From NCBI GenBank assembly GCA_029782215.1, contig JAKOVD010000144.1, positions 186,001 through 250,000 of the forward strand: DNA of 64,000 nt. Reading direction: 5' to 3'. Positions 1-8,512 of the stretch are shown one piece after another. The DNA comes from Chloroflexota bacterium. GTDB lineage: Bacteria; Chloroflexota; Anaerolineae; J102. Each line of letters begins with the position of its first letter. Within the stretch, counting starts at the first letter, position 1. The notes under the pieces are model-generated. The model worked only from the letters and a program-made list of their open reading frames with translations, was not told the DNA's origin and did not search any database. The translations under genes and the position numbers were made by a program.

Positions 1-644
1 TCCCGCCCGTAGTCGGTAGTGTCCTGGGCGACGACGATGATCTCTTTGACGCCCTTGGCCGTGAGCGTCTGCGCTTCCTGCACAATCGCCTCGAAGGAAT
101 GCGAACGCAGCTTGCCCTTGAAGGTCGGAATCGAGCAGAAAGCACAAGGAGCGTTGCAGCCGTCGCTGATCTTGAGATAGGCGCTGGCCGCCTGCTTGCG
201 GCGGCGTGGGGTGGGCGTTTCTTCGCCCGCGACCGGATCGCCCAGCATTTCGATGCGGCCAAACGAACGCTTTCCTCTCCCCCCGCCGAGCTGAGTCACC
301 AGGGCTACAATGTCCATCCACCGCCGCGTGCCCAGCAATCCGTCCACCCCCGGCACCCGCCGGAGGACTTCCTGCCCATCACGTTCGGCCAGGCAGCCAG
401 CCGCCACCAGCATCTGGTCGCGGCGTTTGCGTTCACTAAGCTCCTGCAGCGCTGCGATCGATTCTTCCTTCGACGCCTCCAGGAACCCACAGGTGTTCAC
501 GATGACAACATCGGCCCACCTCGGGTTATCAGTGAAGCGATACCCCTGCCCTTCGAGCAGGGTGGCCATGCCGTCGCTGTCGACCTGATTCTTGGGACAA
601 CCCAGAGTAAGCAGATAGTAGGTGGGAAGGCGCTGCGGGCTCAT
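1..644 (-). CDS. rimO: Ribosomal protein S12 methylthiotransferase RimO (partial)
   Basis: Radical-SAM methylthiotransferase that modifies the conserved Asp of ribosomal protein S12. The gene runs off the left edge, so only the N-terminal 214 or so codons are visible. The N-terminus carries the UPF0004 domain with LGCPKNQVDSDGM near residue 15 and VNTCGF near residue 49. The radical-SAM signature ISDGCNAPCAFCSIP (CxxxCxxC) lies about 165 residues in and is followed by FKGKLRS and VVAQDTTDYG, which are typical of RimO rather than MiaB. The ATG is on the minus strand at 644. It starts 25 bp after the rodZ stop, so the two genes are very likely one transcript. The C-terminal TRAM domain is outside the window. 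Confidence 0.93.
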   Translation of the reverse strand, partial: MSPQRLPTYYLLTLGCPKNQVDSDGMATLLEGQGYRFTDNPRWADVVIVNTCGFLEASKEESIAALQELSERKRRDQMLVAAGCLAERDGQEVLRRVPGVDGLLGTRRWMDIVALVTQLGGGRGKRSFGRIEMLGDPVAGEETPTPRRRKQAASAYLKISDGCNAPCAFCSIPTFKGKLRSHSFEAIVQEAQTLTAKGVKEIIVVAQDTTDYGR

Positions 645-669
645 GGTGCGCGGATGTCAGACAGCGCCA

Positions 670-1671
670 TCACGGCTGCGGCGTAATCGTCGAGGTCATA
701 GTGGCCGTTGAGGTCATGGTCGCCGTTTCGGTCAGGGTAGGCGTGGTGGTGTCGGGCAGAGGGGTCTGAACAACGGGCGTCTGGGCGGCGAGGACGCCGT
801 CCTTCAGAGACCATCCGACATCAACAATGTCACCTGTATTGCCGAGCGCGGGCTGCACTTCTCCGTTCAGTGTCAACTGGACGCCGGCGGCATTGCCCGT
901 TCGCAACTGCACCTCATTGGTGGCCGTGTATTCCTTCACGAAGCCAGGTGAAAGGATACTCTCCTCAAGGACCTGCCCATCGCCCATCACGCGCACCCAG
1001 GCTCGCTGCAGGACCTCTACCTTGAGGCTGATCTTGTCAAGCGGCGCCGGAGTTGGGGTTCCGGTCGATTGAGCAGCCGTGGCCAAGGCGACGACCTCGG
1101 TCACGATAGGCCGCGGCGTCGCCGTGGGGGGAGGCGTTGGTGTGGCGGTCGCGTCCACGATAATGAGCGGCGTGGGAGGGGGCGTTCCCTCTGGGGGCAG
1201 GGTCGGGGTCGCCGCAAGCACGCTGGCGGTGGTCGGCCCGTTCTCGCTGAGAAAGGGAAGAGCAAAACGGACGACGAAGTAGGCCACGGCCACGGCAACA
1301 ACCGCCAGGATGGCAAGCCGGATCACCCAGCGCGCCAGGGCTGACCTCTCCGCAGGCGCAGTCTCGAGAGGCAGCTCAATAGGGCGATAGGCTGGGGCTG
1401 CCGCTGGCGGGAGCGGCGCGCTCGCAGCCTGACTGGAACGCGGTTGTTCCTTGTCAAGCTGGCCGAGAAGAGCCTCGGCGTCGAGACCCAGAAAGCGCGC
1501 ATAGGTGGCCAGGAAACCACGGGCAACCACTGGGTTGGGAAGCTGGTTCCAGTCGTCGGATTCCAGGGCGGCCAGGTAACGTTGGCGGATGCGTGTCTGT
1601 GCTTCTACTTCGGTGAGTGAAAGCTCCTTGGCCTCGCGAGTCTGGCGCAGGAGCTGGCCAATATCGATCAT
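670..1671 (-). CDS. rodZ: RodZ-like cell-shape protein (HTH_25, one TM, DUF4115)
   Basis: Predicted membrane-anchored cytoskeletal adaptor of the RodZ family. Residues about 1-75 form an HTH_25/Xre-like domain (IGQLLRQTREAKELSLTEVE, then ARGFLATYARFLGLD). One hydrophobic helix follows at about 110-140 (WVIRLAILAVVAVAVAYFVV), then a Thr/Pro-rich periplasm-side linker and a C-terminal DUF4115-like beta domain. The ATG at 1671 was chosen because the HTH domain begins there. A longer reading from 1740 would add a Pro/Phe-rich extension and would overlap the promoter. That promoter is strong: TTGACA (1740-1735), 18 bp, CATAAT (1716-1711). The gene is directly upstream of rimO. Confidence 0.87.
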   Translation of the reverse strand: MIDIGQLLRQTREAKELSLTEVEAQTRIRQRYLAALESDDWNQLPNPVVARGFLATYARFLGLDAEALLGQLDKEQPRSSQAASAPLPPAAAPAYRPIELPLETAPAERSALARWVIRLAILAVVAVAVAYFVVRFALPFLSENGPTTASVLAATPTLPPEGTPPPTPLIIVDATATPTPPPTATPRPIVTEVVALATAAQSTGTPTPAPLDKISLKVEVLQRAWVRVMGDGQVLEESILSPGFVKEYTATNEVQLRTGNAAGVQLTLNGEVQPALGNTGDIVDVGWSLKDGVLAAQTPVVQTPLPDTTTPTLTETATMTSTATMTSTITPQP

Positions 1672-1710
1672 GAAGAATAGAAACAAGCGGAATGGTGGAG
1701 GGGGCAACCG

Positions 1711-1740
1711 ATTATGCGAGCGGGAGCGCGATAATGTCAA
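1711..1740 (-). promoter_or_regulatory. Promoter for rodZ-rimO
   Basis: On the minus strand there is a perfect -35 TTGACA (1740-1735), an 18-bp spacer and -10 CATAAT (1716-1711). The expected start is near 1704, giving a leader of about 33 nt before the rodZ ATG at 1671. Confidence 0.75.
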
Positions 1741-1832
1741 ACCCTATGACGATGAGAAAGGGCGGGGTGTTCCCCTCAAGCCGCGGCCGGTATGGGCCGG
1801 CGTCTCATCCTGTGTTTCCCATTGCTGTTGGA

Positions 1833-1841
1833 TGCTATAAT
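1833..1841 (+). promoter_or_regulatory. Extended -10 promoter for the lipoprotein gene
   Basis: TGCTATAAT: a perfect -10 hexamer (1836-1841) with an upstream TGn extension. There is no good -35; GTTTCC lies about 16 bp upstream. The predicted start near 1848 leaves about 33 nt before the ATG at 1881. The same 9-mer recurs at 4794-4802. Confidence 0.65.
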
Positions 1842-1880
1842 GCGAACCGCCGGGCGGACCTGAAACGAACGGCTGTTTCC

Positions 1881-2360
1881 ATGAGCTCTGCCTGCAAGTA
1901 CGTCGCCAAATGGCCGGTCAACGGTTCCTGGGCTTTGACCCTCGTGGTTGTCGCAGCCCTGCTGTCCGGTTGCGCCTCTTTGCGTGCTGCCCGGCAGGAT
2001 CGAGTGACGATTGACCTGTATTCCGGTCGTGCGGATAACCCGACCTGGATGCTAAGCCCCACCGAAAGCAGGTTGCTGCGCGACAAGGTGGCCACCCTCC
2101 CGCCGCTTGCGGACGCTCACCCGGCGGAGGGCAATCTCGGCTATCGTGGCCTGTGGGTCGAGCTGCCTGGGAAACGTGGCGCAACCGTGGAACGCCTGCG
2201 CGCCTTCCAGGGTATGGTCACCTGGGAGCGTGGCGGCGAAGTCGCTGCGTCGTACAGCGATCCGCAGCGGGCGTTCGAACGCTGGCTGCTGGAGACCGGC
2301 AGCGGGCGCCTCGACCCAAGTGTCCGTGACATGATCCGCTCGGCCATTGAGCAGCCCTAG
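1881..2360 (+). CDS. Predicted lipoprotein of unknown function
   Basis: 159-aa protein with a lipoprotein signal: hydrophobic stretch LTLVVVAALLSGC, lipobox LSGC. The mature part begins with a segment containing DLYSGRADNPTWMLSP. That segment resembles the (F/Y)SGRxNPxW motif seen in a scattered family of small uncharacterised bacterial proteins (recalled, not searched). The ATG at 1881 was chosen because it places the signal peptide correctly and follows the TATAAT box by 40 nt. A longer in-frame reading from 1692 would run back through the promoter. The amidase gene starts 35 bp downstream on the same strand, so the two may be co-transcribed. No enzymatic motif is seen. Confidence 0.75.
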   Translation: MSSACKYVAKWPVNGSWALTLVVVAALLSGCASLRAARQDRVTIDLYSGRADNPTWMLSPTESRLLRDKVATLPPLADAHPAEGNLGYRGLWVELPGKRGATVERLRAFQGMVTWERGGEVAASYSDPQRAFERWLLETGSGRLDPSVRDMIRSAIEQP

Positions 2361-2395
2361 CCTCAGCTTCCCTGCCACCTTCTGCCGCTTCCCCC

Positions 2396-3154
2396 ATGCC
2401 GTATCGACGCCTCTACATCCTTCAGATCTGGCTGCGTCGGCTGTTTCTCCTGACACTGGCGGCGCTGGTCCTCTTGACAGGCCTCAGTTTCTACCAGGGG
2501 ACGATGTCATGGGATCGCGTGGGGCGGATGGCCGGGCGGATGACCGGTCTTCCCGGCCTGCCGCAGTGGCGAGTGGCCATCATCGCCGGGCATCGCGGCT
2601 TCGACACAGGCGCGGTATGCCCGGATGGCCTGATGGAGGTGCAGGTCACCCAGGCTGTGGCCAATCGAGCCAGCAAGCTCCTGCAGGCGCAGGGAGCACA
2701 GGTCGAGATCCTTGACGAGTATGACAAGCGGCTCAATGGCTTGGCGGTCGACGCTCTGCTGTCCATCCATGTGGATTCCTGCATTGACCTGTCCGGTTTC
2801 AAGGTGGCCAGCGGCTCCGAAACGGTGATCCCCGAACAGGACGCCAAGCTTGTGTCGTGTCTCAAGGACAGCTACGCGGCGGCGACCGAGCTGCCGCTGC
2901 ATCCCACCACGATCACCAGGGACATGACCGGCTACCACGCTTTCCAGCGCGTTGCTGATTCGACACCCGGCGCGATCATCGAGCTTGGTTTCCTGGGCGG
3001 CGATCGCGATATCCTGGTGAACGGCCAGGCGCAGATGGCTCAAGGAGTGGCCAATGGGATCGTCTGCTTCCTCCAATCGCGGCCAGAGGCGACCGCGACG
3101 CCGGCCACCTCCGGCGACGAGCCTTTGCCTTCGCCAACACCTGGTCCTGAGTAA
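2396..3154 (+). CDS. N-acetylmuramoyl-L-alanine amidase (Amidase_3), membrane-anchored
   Basis: Zinc amidase that would cleave the bond between N-acetylmuramic acid and L-alanine in peptidoglycan. An N-terminal hydrophobic segment (about residues 12-33) is an uncleaved anchor or signal. The Amidase_3 fold follows with all expected ligands: H66 in AGHRGFDTG, E81 in MEVQVT, H125 in LLSIHVDSC, and catalytic E196 in IIELGFLGG. The C-terminus is a short Thr/Pro-rich tail. The gene is convergent with the spermidine-synthase-like gene, with stop codons 7 bp apart. Length (252 aa) is normal for a single-domain member without SPOR or LysM modules. Confidence 0.9.
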   Translation: MPYRRLYILQIWLRRLFLLTLAALVLLTGLSFYQGTMSWDRVGRMAGRMTGLPGLPQWRVAIIAGHRGFDTGAVCPDGLMEVQVTQAVANRASKLLQAQGAQVEILDEYDKRLNGLAVDALLSIHVDSCIDLSGFKVASGSETVIPEQDAKLVSCLKDSYAAATELPLHPTTITRDMTGYHAFQRVADSTPGAIIELGFLGGDRDILVNGQAQMAQGVANGIVCFLQSRPEATATPATSGDEPLPSPTPGPE

Positions 3155-3160
3155 CAGGAT

Positions 3161-4708
3161 CTACAGCCCTGGGGCGCTACCCAGCAGGTAACGGAGAATG
3201 ATGCCGTGGACGATCTGTTCGATGGGGGCCTGATCGTCCGTGAGCACGGCGGGAAGAGGCGGAGCGACACGGATATGCCCCTGACTGCGGCGAACGACTT
3301 CGGCCAGAAGCGGATCGGTTTGGGCGCCGGCATTCGCCGCAAAGTCCGCAAGATCGGACGGTTGGGCGGTGCCGATGACCAGGCTGTTGCCCAGGTCGAA
3401 GCCCTGGTCGGGTTCGTCGATGATGTAGACCGAAGGAAACACCGCTTCCATGGAGCCGGCAATGGCATCGACCAGGCGGTAGTCCGTGCTGGTGCGCGCC
3501 ACGTTGACGGCCACGACGCCGGTCGGTGACAGCCGCTGGCGCGCTTCCTGAAAGAACTCAACTGTGGACAGGTGAAAAGGGATGTAGGGCGGTCGATAGG
3601 CATCCACGGCAATGACGTCATAAGGCCCTGAGGCGCGACGAAGGAAAGCCCGTCCATCACTCGCCACGGCCCTCAGGTTCGGCTCATTCATGGCGAAGTA
3701 ACGTTGACCAGTGGCGATGACGGCGGGATCGAGCTCGACGCCATCGATCGGGATGGGACCGTAAGCGGCCGTGTAGAGCTTCGGGATGGTGCCTGCGGCC
3801 AGGCCGATCAGGAGCAGCCGGTGTACATCGCCCGGATGCACGGGCGCCGGGCCAAACAAGGGCGCCAACAAAAAGTAGTCCCAGATGCCGTCGGCCAGAC
3901 GCATGCCCGGGCGATAGACGGAATGCACACCCGCCCCTTCGTTGAGCTTCAGCACGACTTCGGGACCGTTACGCACCACCTGGATATAGTTGTAGGCAGA
4001 CTCTTGCTCGTACAAGGTCGCCATTCCGGTGCGAATGGGTCCTGATGGCCTGACAAAAAGCAGCAGAAGGGCCAGCCAGATGAACGCGAAGAGCCAGGCG
4101 CGGCGCTGCCGTGCGGATGCCAGCGCCGCCACGGCGAGGCCGAGCAGCGCCAGTCCCAGGCAGAGAAAAGTCCGCCGGGTACCCAGGTTGGGGATGAGCG
4201 CCAGGACCGTCACGAAAACCCCCAGGATGGAGCCGATGGTCGCCAAGGCCGTCACCTGCCCGCTGATGCGGCCACTTTCGGCCACGCTGCGGACAAGAAG
4301 CCGGATGGCAAAGGGGCTCAGGCAGCCCATGAGGACGATCGGCGCGCCCAGCAGCAGAAGCGAGGCTGCAAAGGAGAATGCCAGGGCGGCCAGGTCATAG
4401 GTGAGGAAGATATCGGCCGCCAGCCGGAGCACCGGTTGGGCAACAAGAGGGATCACGCCTAGAAGCGCCCCTGCCGCCGCCGCCAGGGTGTAGAATCGGG
4501 CCGGAGCCGGTCTGCGATCGGCCAGGCGCCCGCCCAGCCAGGAGCCGATCGCCAGATAGAGGAGGATGAGCCCGATCAGCACCGCCCACACCAGGAGGGA
4601 GTTGCCAAACCAGGGGTCAAGGAGGCGGCTGGCGGCCAGCTCGGCGCCCAGGCTGGCAAAACCGCCGGCAAAAACGAGCGCAAAAACGAGCGGGCGTGAG
4701 GTGGACAA
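3161..4708 (-). CDS. Membrane spermidine-synthase-like protein
   Basis: 515-aa protein with an N-terminal block of roughly seven hydrophobic helices (residues 1-215), followed by a class I methyltransferase-like/spermidine-synthase domain. The latter shows LLLIGLAAGTIP (Gly-rich loop), IDGVELDPAVIATGQRYF (acidic residue binding the nucleoside) and YDVIAVDAYRPPYIP. It matches the MFS/spermidine-synthase fusion type common in Chloroflexota. The polyamine product is inferred only from family. The start is uncertain: a TTG at 4708 is the first start before the first TM and has no clear Shine-Dalgarno. A TACAAT box at 4761-4756 on the minus strand would give a leader of about 40 nt. Confidence 0.78.
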   Translation of the reverse strand: MSTSRPLVFALVFAGGFASLGAELAASRLLDPWFGNSLLVWAVLIGLILLYLAIGSWLGGRLADRRPAPARFYTLAAAAGALLGVIPLVAQPVLRLAADIFLTYDLAALAFSFAASLLLLGAPIVLMGCLSPFAIRLLVRSVAESGRISGQVTALATIGSILGVFVTVLALIPNLGTRRTFLCLGLALLGLAVAALASARQRRAWLFAFIWLALLLLFVRPSGPIRTGMATLYEQESAYNYIQVVRNGPEVVLKLNEGAGVHSVYRPGMRLADGIWDYFLLAPLFGPAPVHPGDVHRLLLIGLAAGTIPKLYTAAYGPIPIDGVELDPAVIATGQRYFAMNEPNLRAVASDGRAFLRRASGPYDVIAVDAYRPPYIPFHLSTVEFFQEARQRLSPTGVVAVNVARTSTDYRLVDAIAGSMEAVFPSVYIIDEPDQGFDLGNSLVIGTAQPSDLADFAANAGAQTDPLLAEVVRRSQGHIRVAPPLPAVLTDDQAPIEQIVHGIILRYLLGSAPGL

Positions 4709-4755
4709 GGTCGTGGGCGTGCAGAACGTGCAGCGAAGTCGAAGTATTCACCGGG

Positions 4756-4761
4756 ATTGTA
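4756..4761 (-). promoter_or_regulatory. -10 element for the spermidine-synthase-like gene
   Basis: TACAAT on the minus strand, 48 bp upstream of the presumed TTG start. No convincing -35 is visible. It lies back to back with the plus-strand promoter at 4794-4802. Confidence 0.4.
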
Positions 4762-4793
4762 CATCCGGCGCGATGTTCTCACCTTCTCGGCTG

Positions 4794-4802
4794 TGCTATA
4801 AT
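4794..4802 (+). promoter_or_regulatory. Extended -10 promoter for the first glycan cluster
   Basis: TGCTATAAT, with the hexamer at 4797-4802, identical to the box at 1833-1841. The predicted start near 4809 gives a leader of about 52 nt that contains a GGCGTCG/CGACGCC hairpin and no Shine-Dalgarno. Confidence 0.65.
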
Positions 4803-4850
4803 GGCGTCCTGACGCTGGGAGAGGGCGTCGTTTTGTGTTGTTGCGACGCC
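4803..4850 (+). repeat. Alternating GGCGTC/GACGCC segments (leader hairpins)
   Basis: Four short complementary segments: GGCGTC 4803-4808, GACGC 4811-4815, GGCGTCG 4824-4830, CGACGCC 4844-4850. The last two form a perfect 7-bp stem with a 13-nt loop ending 10 nt before the ATG. The first two can pair with each other or with the later partners. Confidence 0.6.
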
Positions 4851-4860
4851 ACATCGTTTC

Positions 4861-7182
4861 ATGGCCACCCTGACCCCGACATCGAAACAGGCAGTGCGAC
4901 CGCTTCCCAATCGATCGGTGTGGGCGAGCTTCAGGCTAGAGTATTGGCTTGGCCTGATCCTGGTAGGGCACATCATCCTGGCGGCCTGGTACAGCTTCGC
5001 CGTACCGCCGTGGGAAGCCCACGACGAGTGGGCGCACTACCGCTATGCCGCCTATCTCGCCGAAGAGAAGAAACTGCCCGATCCCGAGCAGCGGCTGACG
5101 ACCGAGTTTGAGTTCGACGAAGCGACGCAGCCGCCCCTCTACTACCTTGTGGCGGCGGCGCCTATGCTGGCGGTTGACACCAGGGATGGCTACCGTCCGG
5201 CCGTTAACCCGTATGCCAGCCGCGGCACCGGCGAAGGGGGGGTCAACATGGTGCTGAATGACCCTTTGCAGAACAAGTGGCCGTTCCGGGGTACGATCCT
5301 GGCGCTCCACCTGGGCCGTTTGGTGTCCGTGGCCCTCAGCACGGTGGGTTTGTACTTCACCTACCGCTTGGCGCGCCTGCTGAGTCCCGGCGCCGGTGGC
5401 GTGGTCCTGACGGCTGTGGCCATCCAGGCCTTTGCGCCGCAGTATGTCTTCCTAAGCTCGGTGATGACCAATGACATCCTCCTGATCGTGTTGGAGACGG
5501 CGCTGCTCTATTTCTTGCTGCGCATCGTGGAGGAAGGCTTTCGTTTGGGGCTAGTTCTGGCGGCCGCTCTCACCCTGGGGTTGGCCCTTCTCACCAAGTA
5601 CCTGGCCCTTGCCATGCTGCCCGTGGCTGCCCTGGCGTTGTTGTTGGCGGCGCGCAAGCATGGCCGGAAGCCTCGTTCGCGCAGGACGTGGCCGGTCTGG
5701 ATAGCGGTGGCGACGCCGCTGGTGCTCATGGTGGCCTGGTGGCTGGGCCGCAACATCGCCCTGACAGGCCGCCTCTTGCCGCGCGACCCGACTTCGCAGG
5801 CCAACCTGCTAGGTGGGCTCACGGGCTCACAAACGCTTGCGGTCGATTCTCAATCCCTGGTTTCGGCCCTGCGCTATGGTTTCACGACGTACTGGGTGTC
5901 ACTGGGTTGGGGCAACGTCGGCGCGCCGGATTGGGTCTATGGGGTGTGGCTCTTTCTCGCCCTGGGCGGGTTGGCCGGCTTGCTGCTGTGGCTGCGCCTG
6001 CCAGAAGCCCGCCGCCGCGGCCCGCTGTTGTTTGTGGCCCTGACTTATCTCATTGCAGCCATCAGCCTGCCCTTACTGCGCGAGGTGCTGCACGCCTCCG
6101 CCTTGCTGCGCGGACGCTATATTCTCTCAACTCTGCCCCTCGTCGCCTGGATCATCGCCCAGGGTTGGTTCCAGCTCAGCGGCCGCACGTGGGTTGTGAC
6201 GCAGAAACTGCTCTGGATCTGGCCGTTTCTCCTGACGGTTGCGCTGGTGCCCATGGTCATCGTCCCGGCCTACGCGCCACCGGCGCCTGTGCTGGCAGCA
6301 GAAGCTCCTGGCCAGCCGATCAACGCCAACTTTGGCGGTAAGGCGCGCTTGCTGCGGGTGGATACCTGGCCTGCGGGCACGGTGACGCCCGGCCAGGGCC
6401 TGGCTGTTACCCTGACCTGGGAGGTGCTTGAGCGCACGGATGTCCCCTATACGGTCGCCGTGCAGTTGCTCGGCGCCGGCGGCCAGAGCTACGCCAGTGC
6501 GACGTCCTATCCTGGCAACGGCCGCGCCGCCACCACCGTCTGGCAGCCCGGAGCCACGTTCAGCGAGACCTACTGGCTGACCGTTCAGCCAGTGGGACCC
6601 ACGCCCGCCGAAGGACGGGTCAAGGTGGCGCTCTTCAACGACAGCGCTTCGCCCACCTATCTGCCGGTCCAGGCTGCTGATGGCACGCAGGCAGGAGATG
6701 CCGTCTACGTTGGCGATCTGCGCATCAACACGGCGCCTTCTCTGGCATCCGCCAGCCCTGCCGGGACACCGCCGCTGGCCCGTTACGGCGATCTCGCCGT
6801 GCTTCTCAATGCCAGGTTCCCGCAGCAGCCGCAGCGACCCGGCTGGGCGCTCCCGGTGGCGCTGCGCTGGCAGGCTCTGGGCGCCAGCGCCGAACCCGTC
6901 CAGGTCACGGTGCAGCTTCTCGATGCGGCGGGCAACTGGGTTGCGGGTTCCGATGGCAATGTGGACAATGATCTGCCGACGACGCTCTGGCAGGCCGGCG
7001 ATTACCCCTCAACGGTGCGCTGGCTCGTGATCCCACCCGACCTGGCGCCGGGCGCGTACCGGTTGGTGGTGGCCCTGTACCGGCCGGGAGACCTTGTCCG
7101 GCTCCAGGCAGTCGACAACACCGGTCTGCGCCTTCCTGATAATGCCCTTGCCCTGGGCGAGGTGACTGTCCAGGCTCCCTGA
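4861..7182 (+). CDS. GT-C/DUF2142-type membrane glycosyltransferase-like protein
   Basis: 773 aa. After a first TM at about residues 30-50 comes PPWEAHDEWAHYRYAAYL, the short loop with Asp-Glu and His residues typical of DUF2142 and GT-C (PMT/RgtA-like) proteins that use lipid-linked sugar donors. About ten further hydrophobic helices run to about residue 480. The C-terminal 290 residues are soluble, with two beta-rich domains of similar pattern (VAVQLLGAGGQSYAS... and VTVQLLDAAGNWVAG...), probably extracytoplasmic. It is the first gene of a co-directional cluster reaching to 17.2 kb. The start ATG at 4861 lacks a Shine-Dalgarno. The exact substrate cannot be told from sequence. Confidence 0.75.
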   Translation: MATLTPTSKQAVRPLPNRSVWASFRLEYWLGLILVGHIILAAWYSFAVPPWEAHDEWAHYRYAAYLAEEKKLPDPEQRLTTEFEFDEATQPPLYYLVAAAPMLAVDTRDGYRPAVNPYASRGTGEGGVNMVLNDPLQNKWPFRGTILALHLGRLVSVALSTVGLYFTYRLARLLSPGAGGVVLTAVAIQAFAPQYVFLSSVMTNDILLIVLETALLYFLLRIVEEGFRLGLVLAAALTLGLALLTKYLALAMLPVAALALLLAARKHGRKPRSRRTWPVWIAVATPLVLMVAWWLGRNIALTGRLLPRDPTSQANLLGGLTGSQTLAVDSQSLVSALRYGFTTYWVSLGWGNVGAPDWVYGVWLFLALGGLAGLLLWLRLPEARRRGPLLFVALTYLIAAISLPLLREVLHASALLRGRYILSTLPLVAWIIAQGWFQLSGRTWVVTQKLLWIWPFLLTVALVPMVIVPAYAPPAPVLAAEAPGQPINANFGGKARLLRVDTWPAGTVTPGQGLAVTLTWEVLERTDVPYTVAVQLLGAGGQSYASATSYPGNGRAATTVWQPGATFSETYWLTVQPVGPTPAEGRVKVALFNDSASPTYLPVQAADGTQAGDAVYVGDLRINTAPSLASASPAGTPPLARYGDLAVLLNARFPQQPQRPGWALPVALRWQALGASAEPVQVTVQLLDAAGNWVAGSDGNVDNDLPTTLWQAGDYPSTVRWLVIPPDLAPGAYRLVVALYRPGDLVRLQAVDNTGLRLPDNALALGEVTVQAP

Positions 7183-7255
7183 AACCGTGCTGCTGTCACG
7201 GCATGCAACACCTGGCAGCATCGCTGCCCTACCCCTGATTCACAAAGCAACCATC

Positions 7256-8449
7256 ATGGACCAACCCTTTACGCCGCAACCCTACGTCCAGCTTCTGGTC
7301 CGGCGCTGGCCGCTGATCGTCATTCCCGTGGTTGTTGCCCTGGTCGTGGCCGTCGCCCTCAGCCTATTGATGCCGGTGCGGTATACGGCCAGGGCCGTGG
7401 CCATCGCCCCCAATGAGCAATTGGCATGGAAGTGGGAGAGCAAACTGAGTGACGTCGTGGACACCCGTTTCGATTGGCGGGCAGAGGTGACGCCGCTGCT
7501 TACCACCGCAGGGGTGGCACAGCGCGCCCTGGCCAAGGTCCAAGGCCAGTTGGCCCACCCGATCGATGCCAGGCAGCTCCTGGCGGCGACACGGGTTCGC
7601 AACGGCGATGGCAGTCTCTTTGATATTTCCGTGACGGCAGCCGATCCGAACGACGCGGCCTTGTTGGCGAATGCCCTCGCAGCCTCGCTGCCCGAGGCTG
7701 TGAGCGAGCTCTACGGCGGCGACCTGGCCAGCAATCAGAAGGCGCTCGACGCAGCGACGATCGAATACAACAAACAAGACAAAATCCTGCTTGATTTCCG
7801 TTCGCGCACGGGCATGGGCATCGGCTGGGGCGGTGACCTGGCCTCCGGCAGCGGCAACGAGCTTTTCGGCGCTCAGAGCGTGGTCAAACAGGAGCTGACC
7901 CTCAAGAACTCCATGCGCGCCTCTTTGGAGAATGCCCTCGATCGTATCGACATGGTTTTGCAGTCGGCCAAGACAGGGGCGCCGGCAGTGACTCTCCTTG
8001 ACATTCCCGATTTGACGACTTACGGCGTCACGTACGACGAGCTGCGGCAGCTTGCGCAGTCTGACCCACAGGCGCTCATTGCCAGGCTGGAGACTATACG
8101 GGGTCAGATGACCAAAGACCTGGAGACGCTGACGGAGAATGCCCTTGCCCTGCAGCAAGTGGAGAGCGGAAACCAGCAGGAGTTGGACAACATCCTGCAG
8201 GAGCGCGGCGTCTGGCTCGAATCGGTCACAGCCCTGGAGCGGCGGGGCGTCGAATTGCAGATGAAGCCCATTGTCGAGGGCAGCAGGGTGCGGACGGTGG
8301 ATGCAGCGCAGCCGCCATCCAAACCTTCACAGCCTCGCTGGGCGCTCAATCTGGGGGTGGCCCTGGTGGCGGGCCTGTTTCTCGGCTTGCTGCTGGCGGT
8401 GGCGTCCATCTACCTGGATCGGGGGAGCAAAGGAGGCGCCGGCAGTTAG
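7256..8449 (+). CDS. Polysaccharide chain-length determinant (Wzz/GumC-like)
   Basis: 397-aa inner-membrane protein with the classic two-helix plan: TM1 at about residues 18-38 (LIVIPVVVALVVAVALSLL), a long central region predicted to be largely helical or coiled, and TM2 near the C-terminus (LGVALVAGLFLGLLLAV). A Pro-rich stretch (AAQPPSKPSQPRWALN) just before TM2 is characteristic of Wzz proteins. No Walker motifs follow, so it is not a bacterial tyrosine kinase fusion. The ATG at 7256 was chosen over an upstream start at 7187 because it begins just before TM1. It probably controls the length of the polymer made by this cluster. Confidence 0.82.
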   Translation: MDQPFTPQPYVQLLVRRWPLIVIPVVVALVVAVALSLLMPVRYTARAVAIAPNEQLAWKWESKLSDVVDTRFDWRAEVTPLLTTAGVAQRALAKVQGQLAHPIDARQLLAATRVRNGDGSLFDISVTAADPNDAALLANALAASLPEAVSELYGGDLASNQKALDAATIEYNKQDKILLDFRSRTGMGIGWGGDLASGSGNELFGAQSVVKQELTLKNSMRASLENALDRIDMVLQSAKTGAPAVTLLDIPDLTTYGVTYDELRQLAQSDPQALIARLETIRGQMTKDLETLTENALALQQVESGNQQELDNILQERGVWLESVTALERRGVELQMKPIVEGSRVRTVDAAQPPSKPSQPRWALNLGVALVAGLFLGLLLAVASIYLDRGSKGGAGS

Positions 8450-8512
8450 CGGCGGGCGGCTGTGCGGCGCTGGCCTTCTGCTTGCCCTGCCATGCCGGCG
8501 TGTTCCTGACCT

